64,000 nucleotides of DNA from Fictibacillus aquaticus (GTDB lineage Bacteria > Bacillota > Bacilli > Bacillales > Fictibacillaceae): positions 372,001-436,000 of the forward strand of contig NZ_NOII01000002.1 in the NCBI RefSeq assembly GCF_002245695.1. Direction: 5' to 3'. Position 1 is the first letter of the stretch; each line of letters starts with the position of its first letter. A model generated the notes under the pieces. The model searched no databases, was not told the origin of the DNA, and was given only the letters and a program-made list of their open reading frames with translations. A program made the translations under genes and the position numbers. Of this stretch, positions 25,991-37,600 are shown piece by piece.

Positions 25991-27106
25991 TTGAATGAAA
26001 CATACAAAATGTGTATAAGGTTCGCCGCTGTGATCGGCGTTTTTATTTTTTCAGGTTTTGCTCTTATGTATCTATCTTCCTTATTATATCCGTTTATCAT
26101 CGGTGCAGTTATCGCGCTGCTCATCAACCCAATAGCTTCTTTTCTGGAAAAAAGGTTTAAGATGCATCGCGGAGCTGCTGTCATTTTGTCACTGCTCGTA
26201 CTGCTTGGAGCCATCGCAGGCGCACTGACCCTCCTCATTCAGGAATTAATAACAGGCTTTGCTTATCTGGCTAATGATATTCCGCAATACAGCAAAGTGC
26301 TCGTGTTTCACCTTGAGCAGCTCTTTAAGCACCAGATCCTGCCTATGTATCAAGACATCCTATCACTTGTAAATCAGCTGAATCATGGACAGCAGACAAC
26401 CATCATGGAAAACATCGAAAAGCTTGGAGATGATTTCACTTCCGGCGTAACAGCAGCAGCTCACGGATTTATCGACTCCCTCTCAAGAGCGATCGTCAGT
26501 CTGCCGAGCTTTTTGACCATATTTATCTTTTCTCTTCTCGCATCCTTTTTTATAAGCAAAGACTGGAACCGCCTGACCGGCTACATGGACCGTTTTCTTC
26601 CAGATCCGCTTCTCCGGACCAGTAAACGAGTTTATGCTGAGCTTCAAAAAGCGATGTTCGGGTTCATAAAAGCTCAGATTACATTGATCTCTATAACTGC
26701 CTGCATCGTACTCACAGGGCTCCTTATCCTGAGGGTTGAGTACGCGATAACGATCTCTATGGTGATTGGTTTAGTTGACCTTCTTCCGTACCTTGGCACT
26801 GGTGCCGTTTTTCTTCCATGGATCGCCTACGCGTTTTTTTCCGGTGATTATACACTCACCATCGGATTATCTGTACTTTATGGAATCGTTGTTATTCAGC
26901 GTCAGGTGATGGAGCCAAAAATCCTTTCTTCTAACATCGGTCTAGATCCTCTTGCCACTTTAATCGCGCTTTTCGCCGGTTTTCAATGGTTCGGGTTTCT
27001 CGGATTAATTATCGGACCTGTCCTGCTGATTATTATCAGAGCTTTGTACGAAGCACGTTTCTTTCATGAGATCATCCGCTATGTAACCGGTAAACCCGTG
27101 CAATAA
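25991..27106 (+). CDS. ytvI: Sporulation integral membrane protein YtvI (AI-2E transporter family)
   Basis: 371 residues, about seven to eight membrane helices in the AI-2E/TqsA/PerM topology. Helix pair SLLYPFIIGAVIALLINPIASFLEKRF is near the N-terminus and the conserved re-entrant region ISMVIGLVDLLPYLGTGAVFLPWIAY is in the C-terminal half. Transport substrate unknown. A TTG at 25991 with GAGGTGG upstream is taken as start; ATG 26009 is possible. Divergent from ytwI. Confidence 0.88.
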   Translation: MNETYKMCIRFAAVIGVFIFSGFALMYLSSLLYPFIIGAVIALLINPIASFLEKRFKMHRGAAVILSLLVLLGAIAGALTLLIQELITGFAYLANDIPQYSKVLVFHLEQLFKHQILPMYQDILSLVNQLNHGQQTTIMENIEKLGDDFTSGVTAAAHGFIDSLSRAIVSLPSFLTIFIFSLLASFFISKDWNRLTGYMDRFLPDPLLRTSKRVYAELQKAMFGFIKAQITLISITACIVLTGLLILRVEYAITISMVIGLVDLLPYLGTGAVFLPWIAYAFFSGDYTLTIGLSVLYGIVVIQRQVMEPKILSSNIGLDPLATLIALFAGFQWFGFLGLIIGPVLLIIIRALYEARFFHEIIRYVTGKPVQ

Positions 27107-27147
27107 TGGATAACAGGAAACGCAGCCGGTGGAAACCGGCTGCGTCT

Positions 27148-27543
27148 TTATTTTCGCCAATAAAACGAGAATTGCCCATTTTCATAGGCACTTTTTAATT
27201 TTCTTTTTAAAAGCCGCTTTGCCAGCAGACGGGTCGGCGGAAAGAGCAGGAAAAACCCGATTGCATCGGTCAGGAAGCCAGGTGTCAGCAGCAGCGCTCC
27301 TCCAGCAATGATACAGCCGCCGTCCATCAGTGATTCTCCAGGAAGCTCCCCGCGAGACATTTTCAGCCTGAATTCATTTAGAGTATGCAAACCTTCCCGC
27401 TTAGCAAGCCATGCACCAATAATTCCAGTAAGAAGAATCATCCCAATCGTGGCAGGTATGCCGATATATTGTCCAGCTACTATAAACAGACCGACTTCAA
27501 TCGCAGGAATAATAATAAACACAGGAAGCAGAAAACGCAGCAT
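27148..27543 (-). CDS. fxsA: FxsA family membrane protein
   Basis: 131-residue FxsA-type membrane protein: FLLPVFIIIPAIEVGLFIVAGQYIGIPATIGMILLTGIIGAWLAKREG, then a second hydrophobic pair GGALLLTPGFLTDAIGFFLLFPPTRLLAKR, both family hallmarks. E. coli FxsA is named for suppression of F-exclusion of phage T7; the normal role is unknown. ATG 27543 is preferred to the preceding TTG. Faces ytvI convergently. Confidence 0.88.
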   Translation of the reverse strand: MLRFLLPVFIIIPAIEVGLFIVAGQYIGIPATIGMILLTGIIGAWLAKREGLHTLNEFRLKMSRGELPGESLMDGGCIIAGGALLLTPGFLTDAIGFFLLFPPTRLLAKRLLKRKLKSAYENGQFSFYWRK

Positions 27544-27637
27544 CAAGTAACGCCTCTCTCACTTTAATATCTTTGCCTTTAGTATAGTCCAAATTTGCCC
27601 CAAAGGACAAACTTAGAACTCCCCCGCGACCTGCAGA

Positions 27638-27771
27638 GGGGTCCGGTACCGATAAAGATCTCCATTATACCGAAGATCATAATCTCGGTACAGGACATTG
27701 ATTACTTGCTTCGAGGAAAATGTCAGCAAAAACTGAGCTTAAGAACCAAAAGAATCATGGTACCGGACCCC
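27638..27771. repeat. Palindromic repeat, family 1, copy 4 (long form)
   Basis: Terminal arms GGGGTCCGGTACC and its exact complement are 108 bases apart, twice the spacing of copies 1-3. The interior has its own partial inverted repeat (CCGAAGAT / ATCTCGG) and a second GGTAC near 27693, but lacks the CTGC-ATA-GCAG core. The rest of the 300-base gap between fxsA and pyk holds only the pyk terminator. Confidence 0.75.
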
Positions 27772-27802
27772 GGTCTCTTGCTATGAAGCAAAGTTAGCCA
27801 AA

Positions 27803-27842
27803 ACAAAAAGCCCTTATGCCATTGCTTCAGGCATAAGGGCTT
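27803..27842 (-). terminator. Intrinsic terminator after pyk
   Basis: Minus-strand AAGCCCTTATGCC / GGCATAAGGGCTT, 13-bp perfect stem, then UUUGUUUU. Ends the pfkA-pyk transcript. Confidence 0.9.
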
Positions 27843-27847
27843 CACTA

Positions 27848-29602
27848 TTAAAGGACGTGCTGGTGCCCGTCGTAAATGTATCCTTTTGATGCATCGACTG
27901 TAATCTCTTGGCCATTCTTGAACATTGTCATCGCGTTCTGAAGACCAACGATAACTGGAATACCTAAGCTTACGCCTACTACAGCAGCATGGCTCGTTAA
28001 TCCGCCTTCTTCTGTAATAACAGCACCCGCTTTTTCAAAAGCAGGAATCATGTCGCGGTCAGTGCCCATTGTAACCAGGATCGCACCAGGCTCCATATTG
28101 TCGAGAGCTTCCTTTGCAGTACGGGCTACAACAACCTTTCCTCTAGCCGTTGTCTGTCCGATACCTTGCCCTTTCGCCAAAACATCACCGATGACATGAA
28201 CCTTCATCAAGTTTGTAGAACCTGATTCGCCTACAGGAACTCCAGCAGTGATGACCACAAGGTTTCCGTGCTGAACGAATCCAGCTTTAAGAGCAGAATC
28301 GATCGCCGTCTGGAACATTTCATCCGTTGTCTGCGCTTTTTCACCTTTAACAGGTGTTACTCCCCATACGAGAGAAAGCTTGCGGCAAACGTCCTCGTTG
28401 CTTGTTACCGCGATGATTGGTGCTTTTGGACGGTATTTTGAGATGCTTCTGGCAGTCTGGCCCTTTTCTGTTGCTGTAATAACAGCGTTCGCTTCAAGGT
28501 TTAATGCTGTAAATGAAACGGACTGTGAGATAGCATCTGTTATTGTTGTCTTGCTTTCTTTGCTGCGAAGCGAAAGAATGTTGCGGTAGTCAAGAGAGCT
28601 TTCCGCACGGCTGGCAATCTTATGCATTGTCTGAACAGCTTCTACAGGATAAGTTCCCGCGGCTGTTTCACCAGAAAGCATGATTGCATCCGTTCCGTCA
28701 AAGATCGCATTAGCTACGTCACTTGCTTCAGCACGTGTCGGACGCGGATTGCGCTGCATAGAATCAAGCATTTGAGTAGCCGTAATGACCGGCTTGCCAA
28801 GCTCGTTGCACTTTTTGATCAGCATTTTTTGAACCAAAGGAACTTCCTCAGCTGGAATCTCAACACCCAGGTCGCCACGTGCAACCATCAAACCATCTGA
28901 TACAGCAAGAATCTCGTCAATGTTGTCGACACCTTCCTGATTTTCGATCTTAGGGATGATCTGGATGTCTGCTGCATTATTGCGTTCAAGGATGTCACGG
29001 ATCTCAAGAACATCAGTCGCTCTTCTCACAAATGAAGCAGCGATGAAATCTACACCTTGCTGGATGCCGAACTCGATATCTTTCGCATCTTTATCCGTGA
29101 TGCCTGGAAGCTTAACGCTGACGTTAGGAACATTTACTCCTTTTTTGTTTTTCAATGTTCCAGAGTTTAAGATCTTCGTGCGAAGTTCATCGCTTCCAAT
29201 GCTTGTCACTTCAAGCTCGATTAATCCGTCATCAAGAAGAATTCGTGAACCAACGTGCACATCGTGAATTAGACCAGGATAAGATACAGAGATTTTCTTT
29301 TCGTTTCCGATAACCTCAGTCATGGAAACGATCAATTCTTCTCCTGCCTTCAGCTCAGCAACACCATTTTCTAATGTTTGTGTTCGGATTTCAGGACCTT
29401 TCGTATCAAGCAGGATGGCAACCGTTTTCCCCAGCTTGCCTGCTGCTTCACGGATGTTTTGAATTCGTGCACCGTGCTCATCAAAATCTCCATGTGAAAA
29501 GTTCAAACGCGCTACATTCATACCTGCTTCTATTAGCTGCGAGAGCTTTTCAACACTTTCACTTGCTGGTCCAATCGTACAAACTATTTTTGTCTTACGC
29601 AT
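27848..29602 (-). CDS. pyk: Pyruvate kinase with C-terminal PEP-utiliser domain
   Basis: 584 residues. The N-terminal TIM-barrel and B domain give the pyruvate kinase reaction ([40 protein letters not shown]). About 100 extra C-terminal residues form a PEP-utiliser swivelling domain with the Thr-Ser-His motif in [21 protein letters not shown], typical of Bacillus and Geobacillus enzymes. ATG 29602 follows GGAGG. Operon with pfkA, which is upstream. Confidence 0.96.
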   Translation of the reverse strand: MRKTKIVCTIGPASESVEKLSQLIEAGMNVARLNFSHGDFDEHGARIQNIREAAGKLGKTVAILLDTKGPEIRTQTLENGVAELKAGEELIVSMTEVIGNEKKISVSYPGLIHDVHVGSRILLDDGLIELEVTSIGSDELRTKILNSGTLKNKKGVNVPNVSVKLPGITDKDAKDIEFGIQQGVDFIAASFVRRATDVLEIRDILERNNAADIQIIPKIENQEGVDNIDEILAVSDGLMVARGDLGVEIPAEEVPLVQKMLIKKCNELGKPVITATQMLDSMQRNPRPTRAEASDVANAIFDGTDAIMLSGETAAGTYPVEAVQTMHKIASRAESSLDYRNILSLRSKESKTTITDAISQSVSFTALNLEANAVITATEKGQTARSISKYRPKAPIIAVTSNEDVCRKLSLVWGVTPVKGEKAQTTDEMFQTAIDSALKAGFVQHGNLVVITAGVPVGESGSTNLMKVHVIGDVLAKGQGIGQTTARGKVVVARTAKEALDNMEPGAILVTMGTDRDMIPAFEKAGAVITEEGGLTSHAAVVGVSLGIPVIVGLQNAMTMFKNGQEITVDASKGYIYDGHQHVL

Positions 29603-29687
29603 AAATGCCTCCTGAAAATATTTATTGTCAATTCCGCAAGAAGGCACCGTACGCCAAATGTTGGAGCACGATGCTTTTGGTTATCCA

Positions 29688-30653
<966 letters not shown>

Positions 30654-30724
30654 TCACCTCTCTAGTTCTCTCGTCTTACTAAAATATCATGTTCAAAAGT
30701 TGAACACAATAGACAACAATGAAC

Positions 30725-30760
30725 AAAAAAATGCGCTCTCTCTGGGCAGAGAAAGCACAT
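30725..30760 (-). terminator. Intrinsic terminator after accA
   Basis: Minus-strand AATGTGCTTTCTCTG / AGAGAGAGCGCATT followed by U6. It separates the acc genes from pfkA-pyk. Confidence 0.88.
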
Positions 30761-30763
30761 TCC

Positions 30764-31741
30764 TTATTTAACAACAATGGAATCGGTTACAAACGAAAAT
30801 TGTCCGATTTTTTTATATTTTTTATATCGCTGCTCGATAAGCTCATCTTCCGATAAATTTAACAGTTCTTCCAGCGACTGGGTGATGACAGCATCAATCA
30901 TAGCCGCCTGCTCACGTTTATCCCGGTGTGCACCGCCTTTTACCTCTGTGATGATTTCATCGATAATGCCTAATTCTTTTAAATCTGGAGCCGTTATCTT
31001 CATAGATTCCGCAGCACGTTTTGCCTGAGAAGCATCTTTCCAAAGAATAGCTGCCGCTCCTTCTGGAGATATAACCGAATAAGTGGAGTTTTCCAGCATA
31101 TGAACATGGTTTCCAACTCCAAGTGCAAGAGCGCCGCCGCTTCCTCCCTCACCGATCACGATACAGATGACAGGCACCTTCAGCCCAGCCATCTCCACAA
31201 GGTTGCGGGCGATAGCTTCGCTCTGGCCCCGCTCTTCTGCAGCTTTTCCAGGGTAAGCGCCTTTTGTATCAATAAAGCAGATGATAGGGCGCCCGAATTT
31301 TTCCGCCTGTTTCATCAATCGAAGCGCTTTACGGTAGCCCTCTGGATGCGGCATTCCAAAGTTTCTTCTTAAGTTCTCTTTGGTGTCTTTGCCGCGCTGA
31401 TGGCCGATAACCGTAACAGGGACATCTTTGTACATAGCAATTCCGCCAACGATTGCAGCGTCATCCGCATAAAGCCTGTCACCGTGAAGCTCCATGAAAT
31501 CAGTCATCAGCAGTGAAATATAATCGAGAGTTGTTGGGCGTTCTGCATGGCGGGCGATCTGAACTCTGTCCCACGGCTTTATGTTTTCATATGTGTTTTG
31601 CTGAAGACCAGAAAGCTTTTCCTCGAGACGGCTGATCTCATCGCTTAGATCGATTCCTTTCTCGGCCATAAAGCTCCTCAGTTCTGCAATTTTCTTTTCC
31701 AGTTCGCTGATCGGACGTTCAAACTCTAATTCTCCTGCCAT
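30764..31741 (-). CDS. accA: Acetyl-CoA carboxylase carboxyltransferase alpha subunit
   Basis: 325 residues. With AccD it forms the carboxyltransferase that moves CO2 from biotin to acetyl-CoA, the first step of fatty-acid synthesis. Family motifs: [28 protein letters not shown] and [17 protein letters not shown] (oxyanion-hole glycines). ATG 31741 sits beside the accD stop at 31743, so the subunits are translated in step. Confidence 0.97.
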   Translation of the reverse strand: MAGELEFERPISELEKKIAELRSFMAEKGIDLSDEISRLEEKLSGLQQNTYENIKPWDRVQIARHAERPTTLDYISLLMTDFMELHGDRLYADDAAIVGGIAMYKDVPVTVIGHQRGKDTKENLRRNFGMPHPEGYRKALRLMKQAEKFGRPIICFIDTKGAYPGKAAEERGQSEAIARNLVEMAGLKVPVICIVIGEGGSGGALALGVGNHVHMLENSTYSVISPEGAAAILWKDASQAKRAAESMKITAPDLKELGIIDEIITEVKGGAHRDKREQAAMIDAVITQSLEELLNLSEDELIEQRYKKYKKIGQFSFVTDSIVVK

Positions 31742-31742
31742 A

Positions 31743-32597
31743 CTAACGCCTCCCCTCATGATGAATTTTCAATACTTTTGTAAGAGTTGATTTCATTTCT
31801 GGCCGCGGTACGACTGAGTCCAGCTGGCCGTGCTTCAGGAGAAATTCGGAAGTCTGAAAATCTTCAGGCAGTTCCTGTCTGATCGTCTGTTCGATGATCC
31901 TTCTGCCGGCAAAGCCTATAAGAGCTCCTGGCTCGGCAAAATTGTAATCTCCTACAGAAGCAAAACTAGCTGATACTCCACCAGTAGTCGGGTGAGTCAT
32001 GATGGAAATAAACAGCTGCCCTTCATCGCTCAGCCTGCGTAATGCGACAGATGTTTTTGCCATCTGCATCAGCGACAGGACACCTTCTTGCATTCTCGCT
32101 CCGCCGGATGCTGTGAAGATCAAGAATGGCATCTTTTTCTGTGCAGCCTGTTCAATCGCTCTTGTGATTTTTTCACCGACAACTGATCCCATGCTTCCCA
32201 TACGAAATCGGGAATCCATCACTGCGATGACAGCAGGAAATCCAGAGATCGTTCCTTCGCCTGTTACAACCGCTTCATTAATATTTGTTTTCTTCCGGTC
32301 GCTTTCAAGTTTGTCAAGATATCCAGGAAACCCGAGCGGATTAGCTGAAATCATATCTTTATCAAACTCTGTAAAAGTCCCCGTATCAAGAAGGCTATCA
32401 ATACGTTCCTTTGAATTCATCGGATAGTGATATTGGCACGATTGACAAACATAAAGGTTTTTCTTCAATTCTTTTGTATACAGGATACTTTTGCACCCAG
32501 GGCACTTAGACATCAAGCCTTCGGGAACATCCTGTTTTACTTTTTCTGACGGAATTGTGGCATACTTCTTCTTTTTAGCAAAAAAGTCTTTTAACAA
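31743..32597 (-). CDS. accD: Acetyl-CoA carboxylase carboxyltransferase beta subunit
   Basis: 284 residues. An N-terminal C4 zinc ribbon (Cys32, 35, 51, 54) binds nucleic acid and substrate; the crotonase-like core has [22 protein letters not shown] and [11 protein letters not shown]. The start is TTG, giving [19 protein letters not shown], which matches B. subtilis AccD. It follows the GntR regulator gene after a 23-bp gap. Confidence 0.96.
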   Translation of the reverse strand: MLKDFFAKKKKYATIPSEKVKQDVPEGLMSKCPGCKSILYTKELKKNLYVCQSCQYHYPMNSKERIDSLLDTGTFTEFDKDMISANPLGFPGYLDKLESDRKKTNINEAVVTGEGTISGFPAVIAVMDSRFRMGSMGSVVGEKITRAIEQAAQKKMPFLIFTASGGARMQEGVLSLMQMAKTSVALRRLSDEGQLFISIMTHPTTGGVSASFASVGDYNFAEPGALIGFAGRRIIEQTIRQELPEDFQTSEFLLKHGQLDSVVPRPEMKSTLTKVLKIHHEGRR

Positions 32598-32620
32598 ATG
32601 AACACCACCTATCAGTGTAC

Positions 32621-33238
32621 TTATTTCATAGTTTGTTTTTTTAGAATGTCTGCAATGGTCATGCTGTCTTTTGACCGGAGAGCCTCAATAATAGAGAGGC
32701 AGTCTTCCTTTGTCAGTGCTGGCGCTGCAGCGAATGCTGTGTCATATCCATTAAGCTCTACGTAAAGGCGGTATAACAGGTGATTCTTTCCTGACTGAAT
32801 CAGTTTTTTCTCAAATTCCTTAGCTTTCTCAGGAACAGTAACTGCCTCGGCAGCAAGAAGCTCCAGCTCTTCAAGTTCACTGCTTGTAATCCTGCTGCTG
32901 GCAAGTCCGGCACAGTCTTTAATGATAATATGCCTTGTTTCTGCAAGATCCTCCTGAGCCTTTGAATCATTTAGTATAAAAGATGCCAGGACTTCAACTA
33001 GGCGGTGTCCAGTAGCCTCACGTATAAAGGTGCCTTCCCCCCTGCGAGTCCCAATCAGGCCCAGCAGTTCCAGGGCCCTTAGTGCTTCACGTACAGAAGA
33101 GCGGGAAGCACCGAGCCTGTCAGTCAGTTCTCTTTCCGATGGGAGCTTGTCTCCAGCCTGCAGCCCATCTTCAGAGATTATAGCTTTAATCTTTTTTAAT
33201 ATTTCAATATAAACTTTTTCAACAGGCTCGATTGACAT
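32621..33238 (-). CDS. FadR-type GntR transcription regulator
   Basis: 205 residues. N-terminal winged helix-turn-helix of the GntR family ([41 protein letters not shown], about 32-73) and an all-helical FCD-like effector domain. It sits between ytsJ and accDA on one strand, so it probably controls these genes in response to an acid or acyl intermediate. A matching FadR-type palindrome lies at the ytsJ promoter. The effector is unknown. Confidence 0.88.
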   Translation of the reverse strand: MSIEPVEKVYIEILKKIKAIISEDGLQAGDKLPSERELTDRLGASRSSVREALRALELLGLIGTRRGEGTFIREATGHRLVEVLASFILNDSKAQEDLAETRHIIIKDCAGLASSRITSSELEELELLAAEAVTVPEKAKEFEKKLIQSGKNHLLYRLYVELNGYDTAFAAAPALTKEDCLSIIEALRSKDSMTIADILKKQTMK

Positions 33239-33267
33239 TCCTTTCTCCTTTGCAGCAAATCAAATCT

Positions 33268-34503
33268 TTATTTTCCGATAATTGCCAGCTTTCGTGTTTT
33301 CTCAGCGACATCCTCAGGGTTAACCTTTATGCGCGCAACACCTGTCTCCATAGCTGCCGTCGCTACTGCCGCTGCAACAGCTGGAGCAACACGCGGATCA
33401 AATGGTGCCGGAATAACATATTCAGCAGCCAGCTCCGTCGGATCTACAAGGTTAGCGATCGCATGTACGGCCGCAATCTTCATCTCTTCGTTAATGTGAG
33501 TCGCTCTAACATCTAATGCGCCGCGGAATATACCCGGGAAGGCAAGCACGTTGTTCACCTGGTTCGGGAAATCTGATCTACCTGTACCGATAACTTTTGC
33601 GCCAGCATCTCTCGCTTCTTCCGGCATAATTTCCGGATCCGGATTAGCCATCGCAAAAATGATCGGATCAGGGTTCATGGAAGCAACCATTTCCTTCGTT
33701 AGAGCGCCTTTAACGGAAACTCCAACAAACACGTCTGCTCCAGCAATCACGTCACCGAGTGTACCTTCTATCTTTTGACGGTTCGTAAAGCGCGCCACTT
33801 CGCTCTTCACAGGGTTCATCCCATAAGAACGGCCGTCAAAAATTGCACCTTTTGTATCACACATAATGATTTCCTTTACACCAAAACGGTCAAGAAGCTT
33901 TATGATGGCAATACCTGCAGCACCTGCTCCATTAACGACAACCCTGATTTTGCCCATTTCTCTTCCAGTAAGCTTAAGGGCGTTGACAAGACCGGCAAGG
34001 GTTACGATCGCTGTTCCATGCTGGTCGTCATGGAAAATCGGTATGTTCGTTTCCTTTTTTAGTCTCTCTTCCACCACAAAGCAGTTCGGAGCTGCAATAT
34101 CTTCCAGGTTAACGCCGCCGAACGTTGGCTCGAGAAGCTTTACTGTCTCAATGATCTTTTCGACATCAGTTGTATTCAGGCAGATCGGAAAAGCGTCTAC
34201 TCCTGCAAAGCTCTTGAAGAGGACCGCTTTCCCTTCCATTACAGGAAGAGCTGCTTCTGGCCCGATGTTGCCAAGACCAAGAACTGCGGTGCCGTCCGAA
34301 ACGACAGCTACCGTATTGCCTTTCATTGTATACTCGTATACTTTGGATTTGTCATCGTATATGTCCTTGCATGGCTCTGCTACACCAGGCGAATAGGCAA
34401 GGCTGAGGTCCTTCGCATTACGGACCGGCACCTTCGACTTCGATTCCAGCTTCCCTTTGTTCACTCTGTGGATATGCAGTGCTTCTTCTCTTAAAATAGA
34501 CAT
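33268..34503 (-). CDS. ytsJ: NADP-dependent malic enzyme
   Basis: 411-residue short malic enzyme converting malate to pyruvate and CO2. SLAYSPGVAEPCKDI, FHDDQHGTAIVTLAGL (metal-binding Asp residues) and VVNGAGAAGIAIIKLL (dinucleotide motif) are family signatures. B. subtilis YtsJ is known to supply NADPH during growth on malate. It heads the likely operon ytsJ-gntR-accD-accA, linking NADPH supply with malonyl-CoA formation. Start preceded by TAGGAGATG. Confidence 0.95.
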   Translation of the reverse strand: MSILREEALHIHRVNKGKLESKSKVPVRNAKDLSLAYSPGVAEPCKDIYDDKSKVYEYTMKGNTVAVVSDGTAVLGLGNIGPEAALPVMEGKAVLFKSFAGVDAFPICLNTTDVEKIIETVKLLEPTFGGVNLEDIAAPNCFVVEERLKKETNIPIFHDDQHGTAIVTLAGLVNALKLTGREMGKIRVVVNGAGAAGIAIIKLLDRFGVKEIIMCDTKGAIFDGRSYGMNPVKSEVARFTNRQKIEGTLGDVIAGADVFVGVSVKGALTKEMVASMNPDPIIFAMANPDPEIMPEEARDAGAKVIGTGRSDFPNQVNNVLAFPGIFRGALDVRATHINEEMKIAAVHAIANLVDPTELAAEYVIPAPFDPRVAPAVAAAVATAAMETGVARIKVNPEDVAEKTRKLAIIGK

Positions 34504-34555
34504 TTTTTCATCTCCTAATATTCAAAAGTTTATAGTTTGATAAGCCAATTAGGAG

Positions 34556-34568
34556 GTGGTCAGACCAC
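34556..34568. promoter_or_regulatory. FadR-type operator upstream of ytsJ
   Basis: Perfect 13-bp palindrome GTGGTCAGACCAC, containing TGGT-N3-ACCA, the core found in operators of the FadR/PdhR/LldR group. It lies about 15 bases downstream of the -10 box of the ytsJ promoter, where a bound dimer would block RNA polymerase. The FadR-type regulator is the next gene but one. Confidence 0.78.
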
Positions 34569-34583
34569 TGCATTGACTTAACC

Positions 34584-34611
34584 ATTATAACAAATGTTAA
34601 CAGACTGTAAA
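34584..34611 (-). promoter_or_regulatory. Sigma-A promoter of ytsJ
   Basis: -35 TTTACA (34606-34611), 16-base spacer, perfect -10 TATAAT (34584-34589) on the minus strand, directly downstream of the dnaE stop codon. Confidence 0.75.
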
Positions 34612-34615
34612 ACGG

Positions 34616-37600
34616 TTATTTTTCTTTTAAAATAACATTCTCTTCACCTGTTATCGCTTGAAGTTCTTCAATAAGACTTTTATCCGCACTTACTGTCTGC
34701 TTCAGCTTCACTTTTTTCCCTGTCTGTTCATCATACAGGATTACGGATGTCTCACCTTGAGAACCTGACAGTATTTCAGCAGCAGCCGAAATCGTTCTCT
34801 CTTCTCTTCCATTGCTGAACTTAACATACAGAATACTAGTATTCCCTTCTTTTTTAGAAGGCAGCTTGGCAAGCGGCATCACTTTTCGAATAAGCAGCTG
34901 TCCTGATTCGTTGCGCTTCTCAACAGTCCCTTCTACGAAAAGCAGTTCACCTTTTAATAACAGTCCGTGATAAGCTTTATATGCTTCAGGAAAGGCAACA
35001 GCCTCTGTCTCGCCTGTTTCATCACTGCAACTGATAAAAGCCATCATATCCCCTTTTTTCGTCTTAATCACCCTGACTTTATCAATCATAATTCCAGCTC
35101 TTACTTCCTGTTTTTTATCAAGCTGCAAAAGAGAGTGAACATTCTGGCTGTTCCATTGATCTAGATGGCTGCGGTACCGCTCGACAGGGTGAGAAGAAAA
35201 ATAAAAACCAAGCGCTTCCTGCTCAAAAGCTAGCCTTTCATTTTCCTTGAGGGGCGGGACCTCTACATAACTTGGCTTTGGAATTCCTTCTTTGTCATTA
35301 AATAGTATATATTGTTCCTGCCCCTGCAAAGATTGTAACTTTTCACCATACTCCAGCGCGGAATCGAGCGTTGCAAGAAGAGTGGAGCGTTCTTGGCCGA
35401 AACAGTCCATCGCTCCGGCAAAAATCAAAGATTCGAGCGTCCGCTTGTTCACTTTTTTCGTACTGCAGCGAGCACAAAGGTCAAACACGTCTTCAAAAGC
35501 TTTTTTGCTGTTAATTTCTTCAATGTGGCGGATCGCCTGCAGACCCGCATTTTTAATGGATAAGAGACCGAACCGTACAGCATTCTCTTCAGCACGGAAC
35601 GAAATGCCGCTCTTTTTTACACAAGGAGGAAGAACCGGGATCCCTTTATGACGGGATTCTTTTATATAGGCATTCGTTTTATCCGGGTTACCGATAACAC
35701 TCGATAATAGAGCCGCCATAAAGTCTAGTGGGTAATTGGCTTTTAAATAAGCCAGCTGATAGGCGATGACACTATAGGCAACAGCGTGGCTGCGATTAAA
35801 GCCATAATCAGCAAAACGGACGATCAGATCGTAAAGCGACTCTGCTGTTTCACTGCTGTATCCATTAACAAGGCACCCTTCCACAAAATGCGTCCGTTCC
35901 TTGATTAATATATCCCTCTTCTTTTTCCCTACAGCACGCCGCAGCAGATCAGCTTCACCAAGAGAAAAACCCGCCGCTTTTGAAGCAATCTGCATGATTT
36001 GCTCTTGATACACGATGACACCGTAGGTTGGACTCAAGATAGGTTCAAGATCTGGATGAGGGTATGTCACTTTTTTGTTTCCATGCTTGCCTTCTATATA
36101 ATCAGGGATGTTCTGCATCGGTCCCGGCCTGTAGAGCGCATTGACTGCTACAATGTCCTCAAACCCGGTCGGCTTCAGCTTCTGCAGCACCTTCCTCATA
36201 CCATCCGATTCTAACTGAAATACACCTGTCGTATCGCCTTTTCCAAGAAGCTCAAATGTTTTGCTGTCATCTAACGGAATTTCGGAAAGTTCCACCTTAA
36301 AACCCGTTCTATTATGAACGGATGAGATAATTTCTTCAATAAGAGATAAGTTTCTTAACCCTAAAAAGTCCATTTTAAGAAGCCCTGCTTCTTCCAGCCA
36401 TTCCATGCTGAACTGTGTCAGCGGAATGCCCCCATGTCCTTCCTGCAGAGGAACATGATTAGAGAGAGGGTCCGAGCTGATCACAACCCCGGCGGCGTGA
36501 GTAGAAGCATGACGCGGAAGCCCTTCAAGCGTCATAGCCACATCAACGAGTCTGCGGACAGCCTCATCCTCTGTATAAGCTTTTTCAAAACCGTACGATT
36601 CTTTCATAGCTGCTCTCAAGGTAATGCCTGGGCGTGACGGTATAAGCTTAGCCGTCTTGTCCACCACTTCACCAGGTGTATCCATCACCCTTCCCGCATC
36701 ACGTACAGCTGCTTTGGCAGCGAGTGTGCCAAACGTGATAATCTGCGCAACATGCTCACGTCCATATTTGGAGGCTACATACTGCAGTACTTCCTCCCTT
36801 CTCGTATCAGGAAAGTCGATATCGATATCTGGCATCGATATGCGCTCAGGGTTGAGGAAGCGTTCAAACAGAAGGCCGTGTTCTAGCGGATCGACACTTG
36901 TAATCTTTAAAACATAAGCAATGATCGAACCTGCGGCAGATCCCCTCCCAGGGCCGGTTATCATATGAGATTCGTGAGCAAACTTCATAAAATCCCAGAC
37001 AATGAGGAAATAATCTTCAAATTTCATGTTTCGGATAATTGAGAGTTCATACTTTATCCGCTCTATGACTGGTGTTGTCAGCTCACCATAGCGCTCCTTG
37101 GCACCGACCATACAACGCTCTTTTAAATACTCAAAAGCGGAAGTGCCCTCAGGAAGCGGATAGCTGGGCAGCATCGGTACACCAAGATCCAGTTCAAGCT
37201 GGCAGCTCTGTGCTATTTTCTTTGTATTATGCACAGCTTCTATTTCATAATCAAACCGTTCTTCCATCTCTTTTGCTGATTTTAAATAATACTCGTCAGT
37301 CGGCAGCGCAATACTGGCGCTGTCCCGTTCTTTCGCTCCATGTTTTATACACAGCAGGATGTGGTGTGCTTTGGAATCGGCACGATCGGTATAATATGTT
37401 TCGTTCATCGCAGCCAGTGGAATATGGTAACGCCTTGAAAGGGAAACGATATCCATGTTTATTGTTTTTTCCCGCCCAGTCCCATGGTCTTCGAGTCCTA
37501 AATAAAAGCTTCCTTCAAACCATTCTGTATAAAGTGACAGCGTTTCTTCAAGACAGGATGCTCCTTCTCCCAGCAGCAGCTGGATTTCCCCTTCTATCCC

